A DNA stretch of 64,000 nt from Kribbella sp. VKM Ac-2568 (GCF_004345365.1 NZ_SLVF01000002.1:1-64000); one strand, 5' to 3'; positions 31,645 to 41,523 are shown, counted from the first letter of the stretch. The notes: a model not told the origin generated them from the sequence alone. Program-made: numbers and translations.

Positions 31645-32844
31645 TTGAGCCGATCGGAGTACCAACGCCGTCTGGTCGCCACCTTTGTCCGCTGGACGTG
31701 GATGCGGGCGGCTCTGCACCGCGGCTGGTGGCTGGTCGCCGGCGTCTACCTGGTGTTCGACGCCGGCCTGACCGAGTCGGAGCTCGTGCTGATCGGCTCC
31801 GCGCAGGGGTTGTTCGCGCTGGTGAGCGAGGTGCCGGCCGGAGTACTCGCCGACACCATCAGCCGGAAGTGGTCGCTGGTGCTGTCGCAGGTGCTGATGG
31901 GCACGGCGATGCTGACCACCGGGCTGGTCACCTCGTTCCCGCTGCTGCTCGGGACGCAGGTGCTGTGGGGTTTGTCGTGGACGTTCGCGAGCGGTTCGGA
32001 CATCGCCTGGATCACTGACGAGCTGGACCAGCCGGACCGGATCGCGGCAGTCCTGTCCCGGGCGGCCCGGGCTGAGCTGACCGGCGCGGCAGTGGGACTC
32101 CTCGGGATCGGGGCACTGGCGTGGGCGACCTGGCGCGACCTCGCGATCGTGCTCGCCGGGTCGGCCATGCTGCTGCTGGCGTTCTACGTCGGGTTCCGGT
32201 TCACCGAGGAGCGGTTCATGCCGACCCGCGACGCGCGGTGGTCGGCGTCGTGGACGATCTTCCGCCGCGGTCTCGCCCTGGTACGCCGGAGTCCGGAGAT
32301 CTTGCGGATCTTCCTGGCCACGTTTCTGGTCAACGGGGCTGTCAACGCGGGCGGGCGTCTTGCGCCGAAGCAACTGGTTGAGCTGGGACTGCCCGAGCTT
32401 GATCCGATCGTCTGGTTCACGGCGCTCGGGTTCATGGCGCTCGTGGTCGGCGCCGCAGTGCTGCGGATGGTGGACAAGCGGCTCGACGGGCAGCACGCGC
32501 GCCACTCCTACGGTGTCTCCGCCGCTGTGGGGGCAGTTGGGATGGCGGTGCTCGCGTTCGCGCCCGGCGCGGTCTGCGGGAGTGTCGCGCTCGTGGTCGT
32601 CTCGGGGATCGCCGCGCCGCTGACCCGGCTGATCGCGACGATCTGGGTCAACGCGCGCACGACGAGCGAAGTACGGGCTACGACGCATTCGTTCCTCGCC
32701 CAGGCCGAGTACCTGGGCGCGGTCATCTGCGGGCTGTCGATCGCGCTGATTGCCGGCGTCGCCGGCCTGCCGCTCGCCCTCGCCGGGTCCGCCGCGCTGT
32801 ACGCCGTGACCGGGGTACTGATGCGGCGGCCGGCGAGGGGCTGA
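31645..32844 (+). CDS. MFS transporter
   Basis: The protein has about 12 membrane segments. LADTISRKWSLV after the second segment is the MFS loop motif, and GLSWTFASGSDIAWITDELDQP marks a subgroup of putative drug exporters in actinobacteria. The start is uncertain: TTG at 31645 (399 residues) keeps a basic leader, and ATG at 31702 would start at MRAALHRGWWL directly before the first helix. Neither has a strong ribosome site. It ends 1 bp from the convergent oxidoreductase gene. Confidence 0.85.
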   Translation: MSRSEYQRRLVATFVRWTWMRAALHRGWWLVAGVYLVFDAGLTESELVLIGSAQGLFALVSEVPAGVLADTISRKWSLVLSQVLMGTAMLTTGLVTSFPLLLGTQVLWGLSWTFASGSDIAWITDELDQPDRIAAVLSRAARAELTGAAVGLLGIGALAWATWRDLAIVLAGSAMLLLAFYVGFRFTEERFMPTRDARWSASWTIFRRGLALVRRSPEILRIFLATFLVNGAVNAGGRLAPKQLVELGLPELDPIVWFTALGFMALVVGAAVLRMVDKRLDGQHARHSYGVSAAVGAVGMAVLAFAPGAVCGSVALVVVSGIAAPLTRLIATIWVNARTTSEVRATTHSFLAQAEYLGAVICGLSIALIAGVAGLPLALAGSAALYAVTGVLMRRPARG

Positions 32845-32845
32845 G

Positions 32846-33778
32846 TCAGGAGACGTGCGGGAGGACCTCGGCGGCGATCAGGTCGAGGTGGTCGAGGTCC
32901 GCGAGATCCATGATCTGGACGTACTGCCGCTGCGAACCCGCCTCGGCGAACCGGCCCAGCCGGTCGACGACCTGCGCCGGAGTACCGGCGACGGCGTTCT
33001 CGATCAGCTCGTCAGCGTCACGGCCGATCGCCGCGGCGCGCTGCTTGACCTGCGCGTCGTCCTTGCCCACCACAACGGTGTGGGCGGTCGAGAGCGCCAG
33101 GGTCTGCGGGTCGCGCCCGATCGCCCGGCAGGCCTCCTGGACGCGATCGAAGAGCACCTGCGTCTCCTCGACCGACCGGAAACCCGCATTGAACTCGGCC
33201 GCGTACTTCGCCGCGAGGGCCGGCGTCCGCTTCTTGCCCGCGCCACCGACGATGACCGGCGGGTGCGGCTGCTGCACCGGCTTCGGCAGCGCCGGGGAGT
33301 CTTTCAGCTGGTAGTGCTTGCCGGCGAAGTCGTACTTCTCCCCCAGCGGCGTGTCCCACAGTCCGGTGATCAGCTCGAGCTGCTCGGTCAGCAGGTCGAA
33401 CCGTCCCGGCGTATCCGGGAAGTCGAGGCCGTACGCCGCGTGCTCCGCCTCGTACCAGCCCGCGCCGAGGCCGAGCTCAGCGCGTCCGCCGCTCATCTGG
33501 TCCACCTGCGCGACCGAGATCGCGAGCACACCGGGGTTGCGGAAGGTGGCCGAGCTGACGAGGGTGCCGAGCTTGATCCGGCTCGTCTCGCGGGCGAGGC
33601 CGGCCAGCGTGATCCACGCGTCGGTCGGACCAGGGAGGCCGTCCTGGTCCCCCATCACCAGGTAGTGGTCGGAGCGGAAGAAGGCGTCGAAACCGCACTC
33701 CTCCGTCTTGCGCGCGACCGCCAGCAGGTCGTCGTACGAGGCGCCTTGCTGGGGTTCGGTGAAGATCCTGAGCAACAT
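32846..33778 (-). CDS. LLM class F420-dependent oxidoreductase
   Basis: The 310-residue TIM-barrel protein belongs to the luciferase-like monooxygenase superfamily. FFRSDHYLVMGD, LGTLVSSATFRNPGVLA and AELGLGAGWYEAEHAAYGL are typical of the F420-using subgroup in actinobacteria. Such enzymes reduce or oxidise diverse substrates with coenzyme F420; the substrate here is unknown. The stop lies next to the MFS gene stop and the ATG start is 10 bp after the stop of the giant repeat protein gene, suggesting co-transcription. Confidence 0.9.
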   Translation of the reverse strand: MLLRIFTEPQQGASYDDLLAVARKTEECGFDAFFRSDHYLVMGDQDGLPGPTDAWITLAGLARETSRIKLGTLVSSATFRNPGVLAISVAQVDQMSGGRAELGLGAGWYEAEHAAYGLDFPDTPGRFDLLTEQLELITGLWDTPLGEKYDFAGKHYQLKDSPALPKPVQQPHPPVIVGGAGKKRTPALAAKYAAEFNAGFRSVEETQVLFDRVQEACRAIGRDPQTLALSTAHTVVVGKDDAQVKQRAAAIGRDADELIENAVAGTPAQVVDRLGRFAEAGSQRQYVQIMDLADLDHLDLIAAEVLPHVS

Positions 33779-33788
33779 GCGGATAACG

Positions 33789-36700
33789 CTATCTCGCCGT
33801 CGTGTACAACTTCTCCAGGTATGACGGTTGCCAGTCCGGGCCGCGGTCGTTCAGCCGCCGGACCAGCCCGAGTACGTCGAGCCGCGGCTCCACCGGGTTG
33901 TCCCACCAGTCGGGCACCTGGTCGTACCACCGGTCGATCCGCACGGTCCGCCCGGCCGCATCGACGCGCGCGAACAGCCAGCCGCCCTGCTCCCTCTGCG
34001 ACTCGGCCAGCCACAACTCCCCGAGCAACCCACTGAGCCGCTCAGCCCCGTACTGCGGGTCGTCGACGTCCGGCGGCTCGAGATCGAACCGGTAGGACGG
34101 CGCCGCCGGATCCAGTACCTGCACCTGGATCGTGAAGCCGGACGGCACGATCTTCGTCCGAACCCGGCACCACTCCCGCAAGGCCTTCAACGCCTCGGAC
34201 TCCTTGGGCCGCGGGCGAGGACGCTCGTACTCAGCTCGCATGGCTTCCTCGATAGACCCAGGCTCAGCCTCGACCTCAGCCGCCTCACCCCCGACAACAC
34301 CCAGCCCCGGAATATCCACGGCCGAACTCGCCGGCGGCGCCACCAACTCCTCCCGCCGCCCGGCAGCCTCCGCCCGCTCGGGGACCCCCTCAACCTCAAC
34401 CTCAGACGCCCCGGCAACACCAAACTCCGGACCACGACCCGCTTCAAATGCCGCCTGCTCCGGGTCAGGAACCACCTCACGTTGCGCCTGGTGCAGGTCA
34501 GGAACCACCTCACGTTGCGCCCGGTGCAGGTCAGAAACCGCCCCACCCTTCGGCTTTGCCGCCCAGGCGGAGCCCGCCTCAGCCTCCGCCGCCTGCCCCG
34601 GGGTCTCCGCCCAGGCAGAGCCCGCCTCAGCCTCCGGCATCTGCTCCGGGTTTCCTGCCCAGACCGAGTCCGCCTGAGCCGGCTGCTCCGGGTCCACCAC
34701 CCAGGCCGAGTCCACCTCAGGCGCCTGTTCCGGGTCTACCGCCCAAGCGGGGTCAGCCCCAGCCTCCGGCCCCCTTTGGGCGGAGACCTCCTGCTGCCAG
34801 GCCTCAACCTGCACTCCAGCTTCACCGGTCGGCCGGTCGTCGGCACCGGGTGCGAAGTCCTCTATCGGCCCGAACGGCTGCCGCTCCATGGTGTCGTCCA
34901 GCGCAGACCGCTGCCAGAGCGGACCTGCCTCCTCCGATCCCAAGCCGGCGTCGTGCACCGCATCCGGCTGCCGAGCATCCGGCTGCTCACGATCGAGCTG
35001 CTCGCGATCCAACTGTCCGCGATCGAACTGTTCACGATCGAGCTGTTCGCGACCGGCCTCCGGCTCGCCGGAATCGTCCGCGGCGAGATCCGAAGAGTCG
35101 TCCTGGATGGGTTCGAGCTGGGCCGTGATCTCGACTGCGGACTGCTCACCCCAACCACCATCAGCCTGGTCTCGGGGCGCTACAGCTTCCGGCGCCACGG
35201 CTTCCGGCGTGGTCGCTTCCGACGCCACGGCTTCCGGCGCAGGGGCTTCCGGCGCGACGGGCGGCTGCTGGTCGGGTTGCTCGGTTCGGCCGGGCTCGTG
35301 GAAGGGGCGAGGGCCGATCTGAACGGGCGCCGCGAGCGACCTGAGTGCGGCCAGTTGCTCGGCGTTGTAGCCGGTCATCGGCCGCAGGTCGTCCAGGTTG
35401 AACGGTTCCTCGACATCCCTCAGAGGAGCCTGTGACTGCCCCTCGGCAGCCCCCTGCGCGGCACCCGACGCGTCGGCCTGGTGATCGGGCGTGGAAGGAG
35501 CGTCGGCCGCGTACGGGGCGTTGGTCCGGGCAGGATCGTCGATCGCCTCGGCGGGTGCGACCGGCGCTGGCGCGGTGGAGGCCGGATCCTGGGCAGCGGG
35601 TGACGTCGGAGTTGGGCCGGGCGCCGGGGCCGTCGGAGTGGGGCTGGAGGCCGGGGGCGTCGGAGTTGGCCCAGGGGCCGGGGCCGTGGTGGGCGGCGGG
35701 AGGTCGGCGAGCTGGTCGGCGGTCCAGTCGGCGTCGCCGAGGATCTCGTCGTGGAAGAGCTGGCCGTCGAGCTCGTACGCGTACTCCCCCGGTTTCAATT
35801 CTTCTGGGGTGATGCTGCTGAAGCCGTTGGGTGGGAGGTCGCGGCTGGTGGGGCCGTCCGCGGTGGCGAAGGGTGACGGGCCGGAGGGGTAGTACTCGTC
35901 TTCTGCCGGGTCGCCGGAGTCCAAGTCGGCGTACAGTACCGCGGCGATCTCAGCCGTCGGGGCGTCTTCGGTGCTGTTCTCAACAGACTCGTCGCTAGAG
36001 GCCGCCTCGCCCGCGGAAGACTCATCAGCGGAAGGCGCGGCGTCCGTCGGGACGATGACGAGGTGTTCCTCGGTCGGCGGCTCCTCGGCCTGTTGCTGGG
36101 CGGCCTGTTGCTGAGCGGCCTGTTGCTGGGCGGCAAGGTAGGCGGCGACGTCCTCGACCCATTCGCCGTTGATCCAGGCACCGCCGACCCACTCGCGCTC
36201 AGCCGGCGGCTGCTGCCCACGCCTGGGTTGCTGAACAGGTTGCTCGTCGCTCACCTGCTGCGAGGCCGCAACCTGCTCGTCGTCTCCCGAATCCGGCAGT
36301 ACGTCGAACGCGTCCGTCGGTCCGTCGTAGTCCGGCCGGTCGTCTCCCGAATCCGGCAGTACGTCGAAGGCGTCCGTCGGTCCGTCGTGGTCTGGCCGGT
36401 CGCCTTCCGAATCCGGCAGTACGTCGAACGCGTCTGTCGGTCCGTCGTAGTCCAGATGGTCGGGGATGTATTCCGCTTCGTCCGCCGGGACCGGGTCGAC
36501 TACGCCGATGTCGTCCTCGACGATCGGTGTGGCGGCCGGCGGCCCGTCGTCGGTGGCGGCCGGCGGGGCGATGTCGTCCTCGACGATCGGGGTGGCGGCG
36601 GTGTCGTCGGTGAAAGGGGTGAACTCGCTGGTCGCGTCGTCGGCGGCGGACCAGGCCGACGGCTCGGACTGACTGTGCTGATCCGGTTGGGGCGACTGCT

Positions 36701-38219
36701 CGCGGGCATTCCAGTCCCGCGGCGCGTCGCGGCGTACGTCGGGGGTGTAGGTAGCAGCGGCGGGAGCATCGGCGAAGAGGCTGGCGTAGAAGTCCTCGCC
36801 CTCGCCCTCACCACCGACCCGCGGCGGCTCCGAGGACGGCAGCGGTCCAAGTGGTGCCGGCGTGCTCTGCGCGTAGGCCGTCGGATGGGACCGGGGCGGC
36901 TCGGCCGGCGGTTGAGGGCGCGGCTCAGCAGTCTCCGGCTCCGGGCCGACCAGGCCGAGGCGGACAAGCGCCTCGCCGTCGTCCTCATCCCGCTTCTTGC
37001 GTCGGAATCTCCGCTTGCGTCCGGTGACCCCGTAATCGTCCCCTCGAGGTGCCGGAGCCTCAGCCCCGTACTGCGACTGGGCCGGCGCCGGCCGAGTCGG
37101 CTCATACGTCGGCTCCGGCGTGTACTGCGGCTCGGGAGCGAACGGCGAATCCGGCCGGAACGGCAGCTCCGGGGTCAGTGGTTCCGGCGCGAACGGCTCG
37201 GCGCCTCCGAGGACCAGATTCGCGTCGTCGCCGATCGGCTGACCCGTGAACGGACTGATCCCCGGCGGGACGACAAAAAGCTCCTCGTCCTCCTCGTCGT
37301 CATCCGCCTCATACCCAGCAGCATCCGCCTCGTATCGGCCTGGGTCCGCTCCATACCGACCGGCATCCGCCTCGTACCGGCCTCCGTCCGGCACAGACCG
37401 AGCCGCGTCCGGCTCGTACCGACCGGCGTCCGGCTCGTACCGGCCCTCGTCCGGCTCGAACCGCGGCTCCGCCTGAGTCTCAGCAGCCGCAGGCGGTCCA
37501 GCCGGAACAACAGCAACGGGAGGAACCGCCGCAGAAGGAGCGGCAGCCGGACCCGCGGTACCGATCACAGGATCGGCAGCTGGCCCATTGAAATGCTCGG
37601 CCGCCACCAGGGCCGCCCGCAGATCCGGCTGCTGCGGCGACCTCGGCCCGACCCCGAGCCGGTCGAACAACTCCTGCAGCGCGTGCGGCGTGAGCCCGGT
37701 AGACCCCGCGGTACGAATCAGCCGGATCCCGATCGGCAGCAACTCGTCCAGGCCGCCGAGGTAATCAGCCCACTCGGCGGTCCACTCGATCAGCTCGCGT
37801 GCGGCTTCCTCGTCCGAGGTCACCCACTCCGCGATCGGCAGGAACCCGTCGTCCAGCGGCTGCCACGGATCCCCCGGATACGAGGCGCGAGCCCACGTCC
37901 CGTTGAAGCTACCGTAGACGAACCCCAGCTGCCCCGCCGCGATCCGCCGCTTGACCTCGGGTTGCCCGATCCAGTCCGGCGACCCGGCCAGTAGGTCGGC
38001 CTCGGCTGTCCGGCTGTGCTGGGTGTGGAACCCGAACAGCACCGCCCGGCCGCCCCCGAGCTTGACCATGCGCAGGTCGCTGCCGGTCTCGTCCTGGTGG
38101 TACCAGCCGTTCTCGTCGGCGTACCAGCGGCGGTCGAAGCCCGTCGCATGGGCGACCGCAGCCAGCGCGGTCCAGCGGGCGCGCAGCTCCTCCGGGTCGT
38201 CCAGGTCGACGAGCGGCAT
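33789..38219 (-). CDS. Very long repeat-rich protein of unknown function
   Basis: The 1476-residue protein has a conserved-looking N-terminal domain (about 1-200, with WYADENGWYHQDETG, GGGRAVLFGFHTQHSRT and FLPIAEWV) and a C-terminal domain (about 1333-1476, with RVDAAGRTVRIDRWYDQVPDWWD). Between them lie about 1100 residues of Pro/Glu/Asp/Ala-rich, probably disordered sequence with several different tandem repeat types. No signal peptide or membrane segment is seen. The ATG at 38219 follows AGGAGA. I do not recognise a family with a known function; the end domains recall small bacterial immunity-type folds but this is only an impression. Confidence 0.75.
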   Translation of the reverse strand: MPLVDLDDPEELRARWTALAAVAHATGFDRRWYADENGWYHQDETGSDLRMVKLGGGRAVLFGFHTQHSRTAEADLLAGSPDWIGQPEVKRRIAAGQLGFVYGSFNGTWARASYPGDPWQPLDDGFLPIAEWVTSDEEAARELIEWTAEWADYLGGLDELLPIGIRLIRTAGSTGLTPHALQELFDRLGVGPRSPQQPDLRAALVAAEHFNGPAADPVIGTAGPAAAPSAAVPPVAVVPAGPPAAAETQAEPRFEPDEGRYEPDAGRYEPDAARSVPDGGRYEADAGRYGADPGRYEADAAGYEADDDEEDEELFVVPPGISPFTGQPIGDDANLVLGGAEPFAPEPLTPELPFRPDSPFAPEPQYTPEPTYEPTRPAPAQSQYGAEAPAPRGDDYGVTGRKRRFRRKKRDEDDGEALVRLGLVGPEPETAEPRPQPPAEPPRSHPTAYAQSTPAPLGPLPSSEPPRVGGEGEGEDFYASLFADAPAAATYTPDVRRDAPRDWNAREQSPQPDQHSQSEPSAWSAADDATSEFTPFTDDTAATPIVEDDIAPPAATDDGPPAATPIVEDDIGVVDPVPADEAEYIPDHLDYDGPTDAFDVLPDSEGDRPDHDGPTDAFDVLPDSGDDRPDYDGPTDAFDVLPDSGDDEQVAASQQVSDEQPVQQPRRGQQPPAEREWVGGAWINGEWVEDVAAYLAAQQQAAQQQAAQQQAEEPPTEEHLVIVPTDAAPSADESSAGEAASSDESVENSTEDAPTAEIAAVLYADLDSGDPAEDEYYPSGPSPFATADGPTSRDLPPNGFSSITPEELKPGEYAYELDGQLFHDEILGDADWTADQLADLPPPTTAPAPGPTPTPPASSPTPTAPAPGPTPTSPAAQDPASTAPAPVAPAEAIDDPARTNAPYAADAPSTPDHQADASGAAQGAAEGQSQAPLRDVEEPFNLDDLRPMTGYNAEQLAALRSLAAPVQIGPRPFHEPGRTEQPDQQPPVAPEAPAPEAVASEATTPEAVAPEAVAPRDQADGGWGEQSAVEITAQLEPIQDDSSDLAADDSGEPEAGREQLDREQFDRGQLDREQLDREQPDARQPDAVHDAGLGSEEAGPLWQRSALDDTMERQPFGPIEDFAPGADDRPTGEAGVQVEAWQQEVSAQRGPEAGADPAWAVDPEQAPEVDSAWVVDPEQPAQADSVWAGNPEQMPEAEAGSAWAETPGQAAEAEAGSAWAAKPKGGAVSDLHRAQREVVPDLHQAQREVVPDPEQAAFEAGRGPEFGVAGASEVEVEGVPERAEAAGRREELVAPPASSAVDIPGLGVVGGEAAEVEAEPGSIEEAMRAEYERPRPRPKESEALKALREWCRVRTKIVPSGFTIQVQVLDPAAPSYRFDLEPPDVDDPQYGAERLSGLLGELWLAESQREQGGWLFARVDAAGRTVRIDRWYDQVPDWWDNPVEPRLDVLGLVRRLNDRGPDWQPSYLEKLYTTAR
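34440..34790. repeat. 36-bp and Trp-centred coding repeats in the giant protein
   Basis: Two near-identical 36-bp units at about 34460-34535 encode HRAQREVVPDL-type 12-residue repeats. Upstream in the protein, five units of about 17 residues share the pattern SxWAxxPEQ with a Trp in each (PAWAVDPEQ, SAWVVDPEQ, SVWAGNPEQ, SAWAETPGQ, SAWAAKP). Confidence 0.8.
36283..36462. repeat. 60-bp tandem repeat, 3 copies, in frame
   Basis: GAATCCGGCAGTACGTCGAA recurs at intervals of exactly 60 bp (near 36289, 36349 and 36409). It encodes the 20-residue unit YDGPTDAFDVLPDSGDDRPD on the minus strand. Confidence 0.92.
37290..37475. repeat. 21-bp tandem repeats, about 8 copies, in frame
   Basis: These encode seven-residue units of the form RYEPDAG (RYEPDEG, RYEPDAA, RYEADAG, RYGADPG) on the minus strand, residues about 248-305 of the giant protein, ending in an acidic run. 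Confidence 0.85.
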
Positions 38220-38329
38220 CGGGTCTCCTGCTCAGGTGCCAATCCAGCTCAGGCGGCCCCAACTGAGGGCCCGCTCCGGCTCCGGGGTCAGATCCAGGCC
38301 AGAACGGTACCCGAGACGCCGACGACCCA

Positions 38330-39499
38330 CTAGTCAGGTCGTGGCTCGAGCACCGCCACGCACTCTATGTGATGCGTCATCCCGAACAAATCGAACGCCC
38401 GCAGCGAGCTGATGCCGTAGCCGAGCTCCCCGAAGGTCTTCAGGTCCCGGGCGAGCGCGGCCGGGTCGCACGCGACGTACGCGATCTTGCGCGGCGACAG
38501 CGCCGCGATCCGGCGTACGACGGCCTTGCCCGCGCCGGTGCGAGGCGGGTCGAGAACGACCAGGTCGACCGACTCCAGCCCCTGCCCGGCCGCGTTGTTG
38601 AGCACCTTGTCGACGTCGCCTTGCTCCAGCGTCACCGCGGGCAGATCGTGCAGGTTCCGCCGCGCGTTCTTGACGGCGTCCCGGTCCCCCTCGACAGCCA
38701 GTACTGCGCACCCCGCCTCGGCAAGGAACGCCGCGAACAACCCGACCCCGGAGTACAGGTCCAGCGCGGTCTCCCCCGCGACAGGCTCGAGCCCGGCCAG
38801 TACTGCGTCCACGAGCGTCGACGGAGCCGCCGGGTGAACCTGCCAGAAGCCACCGGCCTCCACCCGGAACCGCCGGTCGCGCACCACCTCGACGACACGT
38901 CCGGCCGAGTTCTCGTCGGTCAGGACGGCGGTCTTGCCCTCCGACGACACCACCGCCTGGACCGAGGAAGCCCCGGGCCACCGCTGGTCGAGCACCGGAG
39001 GGGTGTCCGGGTGGGCGATCAGGCACCGGTCGATCGGTACCAGGTCATGCGAGCGATGAGCGAACATCCCGGGCCGGCCGCCGACCACGGCGTACCGCAT
39101 CCGGGTCCGCCAGCCGAGCCCGTCGTCGCCCGGTGACTCCATCACGACGTTGCGCTCGATCCCGCCGATCCGCCGCAGCGTGTCCGACACGACGGTCGCC
39201 TTCAGCCGGCGCTGCTCGACGATGTTCGCGTGCTGGAAGTCGCAACCGCCGCAACGCCCTGGCCCGGCGTACGGGCAGGGAGGTTCGATCCGGTGCGGCG
39301 ACGGGGTGAGGACCTGTACTGCGTCCGCCCGCAGGTACTTCGCGTTCTGCTCGGTCACCCGGGCGTGCACCAGCTCCCCCGGCAACGCGTGCCGGACGAA
39401 CACCACCTGGCCCTCGTAACGCGCGACGCAGTGCCCGCCGTGCGCTACCGGTCCCACCTCGAGCTCGAGTAGCGTCCCGACGATCTCTTCTGCCGTCAC
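38330..39499 (-). CDS. TRAM-domain class I SAM-dependent RNA methyltransferase (TrmA/RumA type)
   Basis: The 389-residue protein methylates uracil-5 in tRNA or rRNA in its family. It starts with a TRAM domain (about 5-60), then a possible cluster motif C-x8-C-x2-C (CPYAGPGRCGGC), SAM-binding LDLYSGVGLFAAFLAE, the DPPRTGAGK motif, and the catalytic Cys in AYVACDPAALARD. It corresponds to M. tuberculosis Rv2689c by position and type. The GTG start overlaps the permease stop by 4 bp (GTGA), so the two are co-translated. Confidence 0.92.
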   Translation of the reverse strand: MTAEEIVGTLLELEVGPVAHGGHCVARYEGQVVFVRHALPGELVHARVTEQNAKYLRADAVQVLTPSPHRIEPPCPYAGPGRCGGCDFQHANIVEQRRLKATVVSDTLRRIGGIERNVVMESPGDDGLGWRTRMRYAVVGGRPGMFAHRSHDLVPIDRCLIAHPDTPPVLDQRWPGASSVQAVVSSEGKTAVLTDENSAGRVVEVVRDRRFRVEAGGFWQVHPAAPSTLVDAVLAGLEPVAGETALDLYSGVGLFAAFLAEAGCAVLAVEGDRDAVKNARRNLHDLPAVTLEQGDVDKVLNNAAGQGLESVDLVVLDPPRTGAGKAVVRRIAALSPRKIAYVACDPAALARDLKTFGELGYGISSLRAFDLFGMTHHIECVAVLEPRPD

Positions 39500-41523
39500 C
39501 GGTCTCCTGAACTCTTGCGCGCGCCGCGCCGTACCTGGCCGGCTACGCGTTCTTCACGGTCCTGCCGCTCCTCAGCCGCCTGCGAAGAGATCAGCTGGTA
39601 CGGAACGGACGTAACCATCACACCAGGTGTGAACAAGAGCCGGCCCTTGAGCCGCAGTGCGCTCTGGTTGTGCAGGAGGTGCTCCCACCAGTGTCCGACC
39701 ACGTATTCGGGGATGTAGACCATCACCACGTCCCGCGGCGACTGGCGCCGGATGTCGCGGACGTACTGCAGGATCGGCCGGGTGATCTCCCGGTACGGCG
39801 ACGCCAGCCGCTTCAGCGGGATGGGGATGTCCCGGGCCTCCCACTCGGCCTGCAGCGTGTCCGATTCGTCCCTGTCGACGTCGACCGTGACTGCCTCGAG
39901 CACAGATGGTCGGGCAGCCTTGGCGAACGCCAGAGCTCGCAGCGTCGGCTTGTGCAACTTGGAGACGAGCACGATCGCGTGCACCCGGGCGGGCAGCATC
40001 AGCTGGTCGCTGGCGTCGACTGCCATCTCCCGGCCGACCGTGTCGTAGTGCCGGTGGATACCCTTCATCAGCACGAACAGCACGGCCATGGCGATGATCG
40101 CGATGTAGGCGCCGTGGGTGAACTTGGTGATCAGCACGATCACCAGCACGATGCCGGTCATGGTCAGGCCGACCGCGTTGATCGACCGGGACCGCATCAT
40201 CTGCCGGCGCTTGCCGCTGTCGGTCTCGGTCTTCAGGTGCCGGGTCCAGTGCCGGATCATGCCGAACTGGCTGAGCGTGAACGAGACGAACACCCCGACG
40301 ATGTACAGCTGGATCAGCTTCGTCACCTCGGCGTCGAACGCCACGATCAGGCCGATCGCGCAGAGCGCCAGCAGGATGATGCCGTTGCTGTAGGCGAGCC
40401 GGTCGCCGCGAGTGTGCAACTGCCGGGGCAGGTACCCGTCCTTGGCCAGGATCGAGGCCAGCACCGGGAACCCGTTGAAGGCGGTGTTCGCGGCCAGCAC
40501 CAGGATCAGCATGGTCGCACCGATCACCAGGTAGAACCCGGGCGGGAAGTTGGAGAAGACCGAGTCGCCGATCTGGCCGATCACCGTCTTCTGGGTGTAG
40601 CTGTCGCCGACCGGTTCCCCGTTGAGAAGAAGCTGGGTCGCGGGATCCTCGGCGTACCGCAGCCTGATCTTGTCGGCCAGGAAGATGATGCTCATCAGCA
40701 TCGTGACCGCGATCGTGCCGAGCAGCAGCAACGTGGTCGCCGCGTTCTTGCTCTTCGGCTTGCGGAACGCCGGTACGCCGTTGCTGATCGCCTCGACACC
40801 GGTCAGCGCGGCACACCCGGACGAGAAGGCCCGGGCCAGCAGGAAGGCCGCCGCGAGCCCGCTGAACACCTCGTGCCCGGGCTCGGGCCGGATGTCGAAC
40901 TGGGCGCTGTCGGCCAGCGGCAGGTTTCCGGCGGTGAGCCGGATGACGCCCCAGATCGCCATCCCGATGATAGACGCCATGAAGATGTACGTCGGGACCG
41001 CGAACAGCGCGCCTGATTCCCGGACACCGCGCAGGTTCAACGCCGTCAGCACCACCACCAGCCCCACCGCCAGCGGGACCTCGTGGCCCGCCAGGAACGG
41101 CAGGGCCGACTTGGCGTTCTGCACCCCCGAGGAGATCGACACCGCGACCGTCAGCACGTAGTCGACCATCAGCGCGCTGGCCACGGTCAGGCCGGAGTTC
41201 GGACCGATGTTGACCGTGGCGACCTCGTAGTCGCCGCCGCCGGAGGGGTAGGCGTGCACGTTCTGCCGGTACGACGCGACCACGACGAGCATCACGAAGG
41301 CGACCAGCAGGCCGATCTTCCAGGAGAAGGAGTAGGCCGCCAGACCGGCCAGGGAGAGCGTCAGGAAGATCTCGTCCGGGGCGTAGGCGACGGACGACAG
41401 AGCGTCACTGGCGAACACCGGGAGTGCGATCTTCTTCGGAAGCAGCGTCTCGCCGAGCTGCGTACTGCGCAACTTACGTCCGATGAGGATGCGTTTGCCG
41501 ATATCGCCTAGAGCGGGAGTCAC
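39496..41523 (-). CDS. APC-superfamily permease, KimA-like (probable potassium transporter)
   Basis: The 675-residue protein has an N-terminal cytosolic stretch (LPKKIALPVFASDALSSVAYAPDE), 12 membrane segments and a cytosolic C-terminal domain (about 490-640) with PEYVVGHWWEHLLHNQSALRLK. The HWW-x3-LHNQ tail and overall size match the KimA/YdaO group; B. subtilis KimA is a potassium/proton symporter. It is divergent from the CeoB/CeoC genes and equivalent to Rv2690c. The GTG start at 41523 has no ribosome site, so a leaderless mRNA is possible. Potassium transport is inferred from family and context. Confidence 0.88.
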   Translation of the reverse strand: MTPALGDIGKRILIGRKLRSTQLGETLLPKKIALPVFASDALSSVAYAPDEIFLTLSLAGLAAYSFSWKIGLLVAFVMLVVVASYRQNVHAYPSGGGDYEVATVNIGPNSGLTVASALMVDYVLTVAVSISSGVQNAKSALPFLAGHEVPLAVGLVVVLTALNLRGVRESGALFAVPTYIFMASIIGMAIWGVIRLTAGNLPLADSAQFDIRPEPGHEVFSGLAAAFLLARAFSSGCAALTGVEAISNGVPAFRKPKSKNAATTLLLLGTIAVTMLMSIIFLADKIRLRYAEDPATQLLLNGEPVGDSYTQKTVIGQIGDSVFSNFPPGFYLVIGATMLILVLAANTAFNGFPVLASILAKDGYLPRQLHTRGDRLAYSNGIILLALCAIGLIVAFDAEVTKLIQLYIVGVFVSFTLSQFGMIRHWTRHLKTETDSGKRRQMMRSRSINAVGLTMTGIVLVIVLITKFTHGAYIAIIAMAVLFVLMKGIHRHYDTVGREMAVDASDQLMLPARVHAIVLVSKLHKPTLRALAFAKAARPSVLEAVTVDVDRDESDTLQAEWEARDIPIPLKRLASPYREITRPILQYVRDIRRQSPRDVVMVYIPEYVVGHWWEHLLHNQSALRLKGRLLFTPGVMVTSVPYQLISSQAAEERQDREERVAGQVRRGARKSSGDR

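Noticed and set aside
36283..36462. 60-bp periodic repeats considered as a CRISPR array
   Set aside because: The repeats are contiguous with no unique spacers, lie in frame within a coding sequence, and encode a clear 20-residue unit.
36063..37994. 643-residue open frame on the plus strand
   Set aside because: Antisense to the giant repeat protein; its repeats are only the complement of the real repeats, and the minus frame has a start, ribosome site and domain-like ends.
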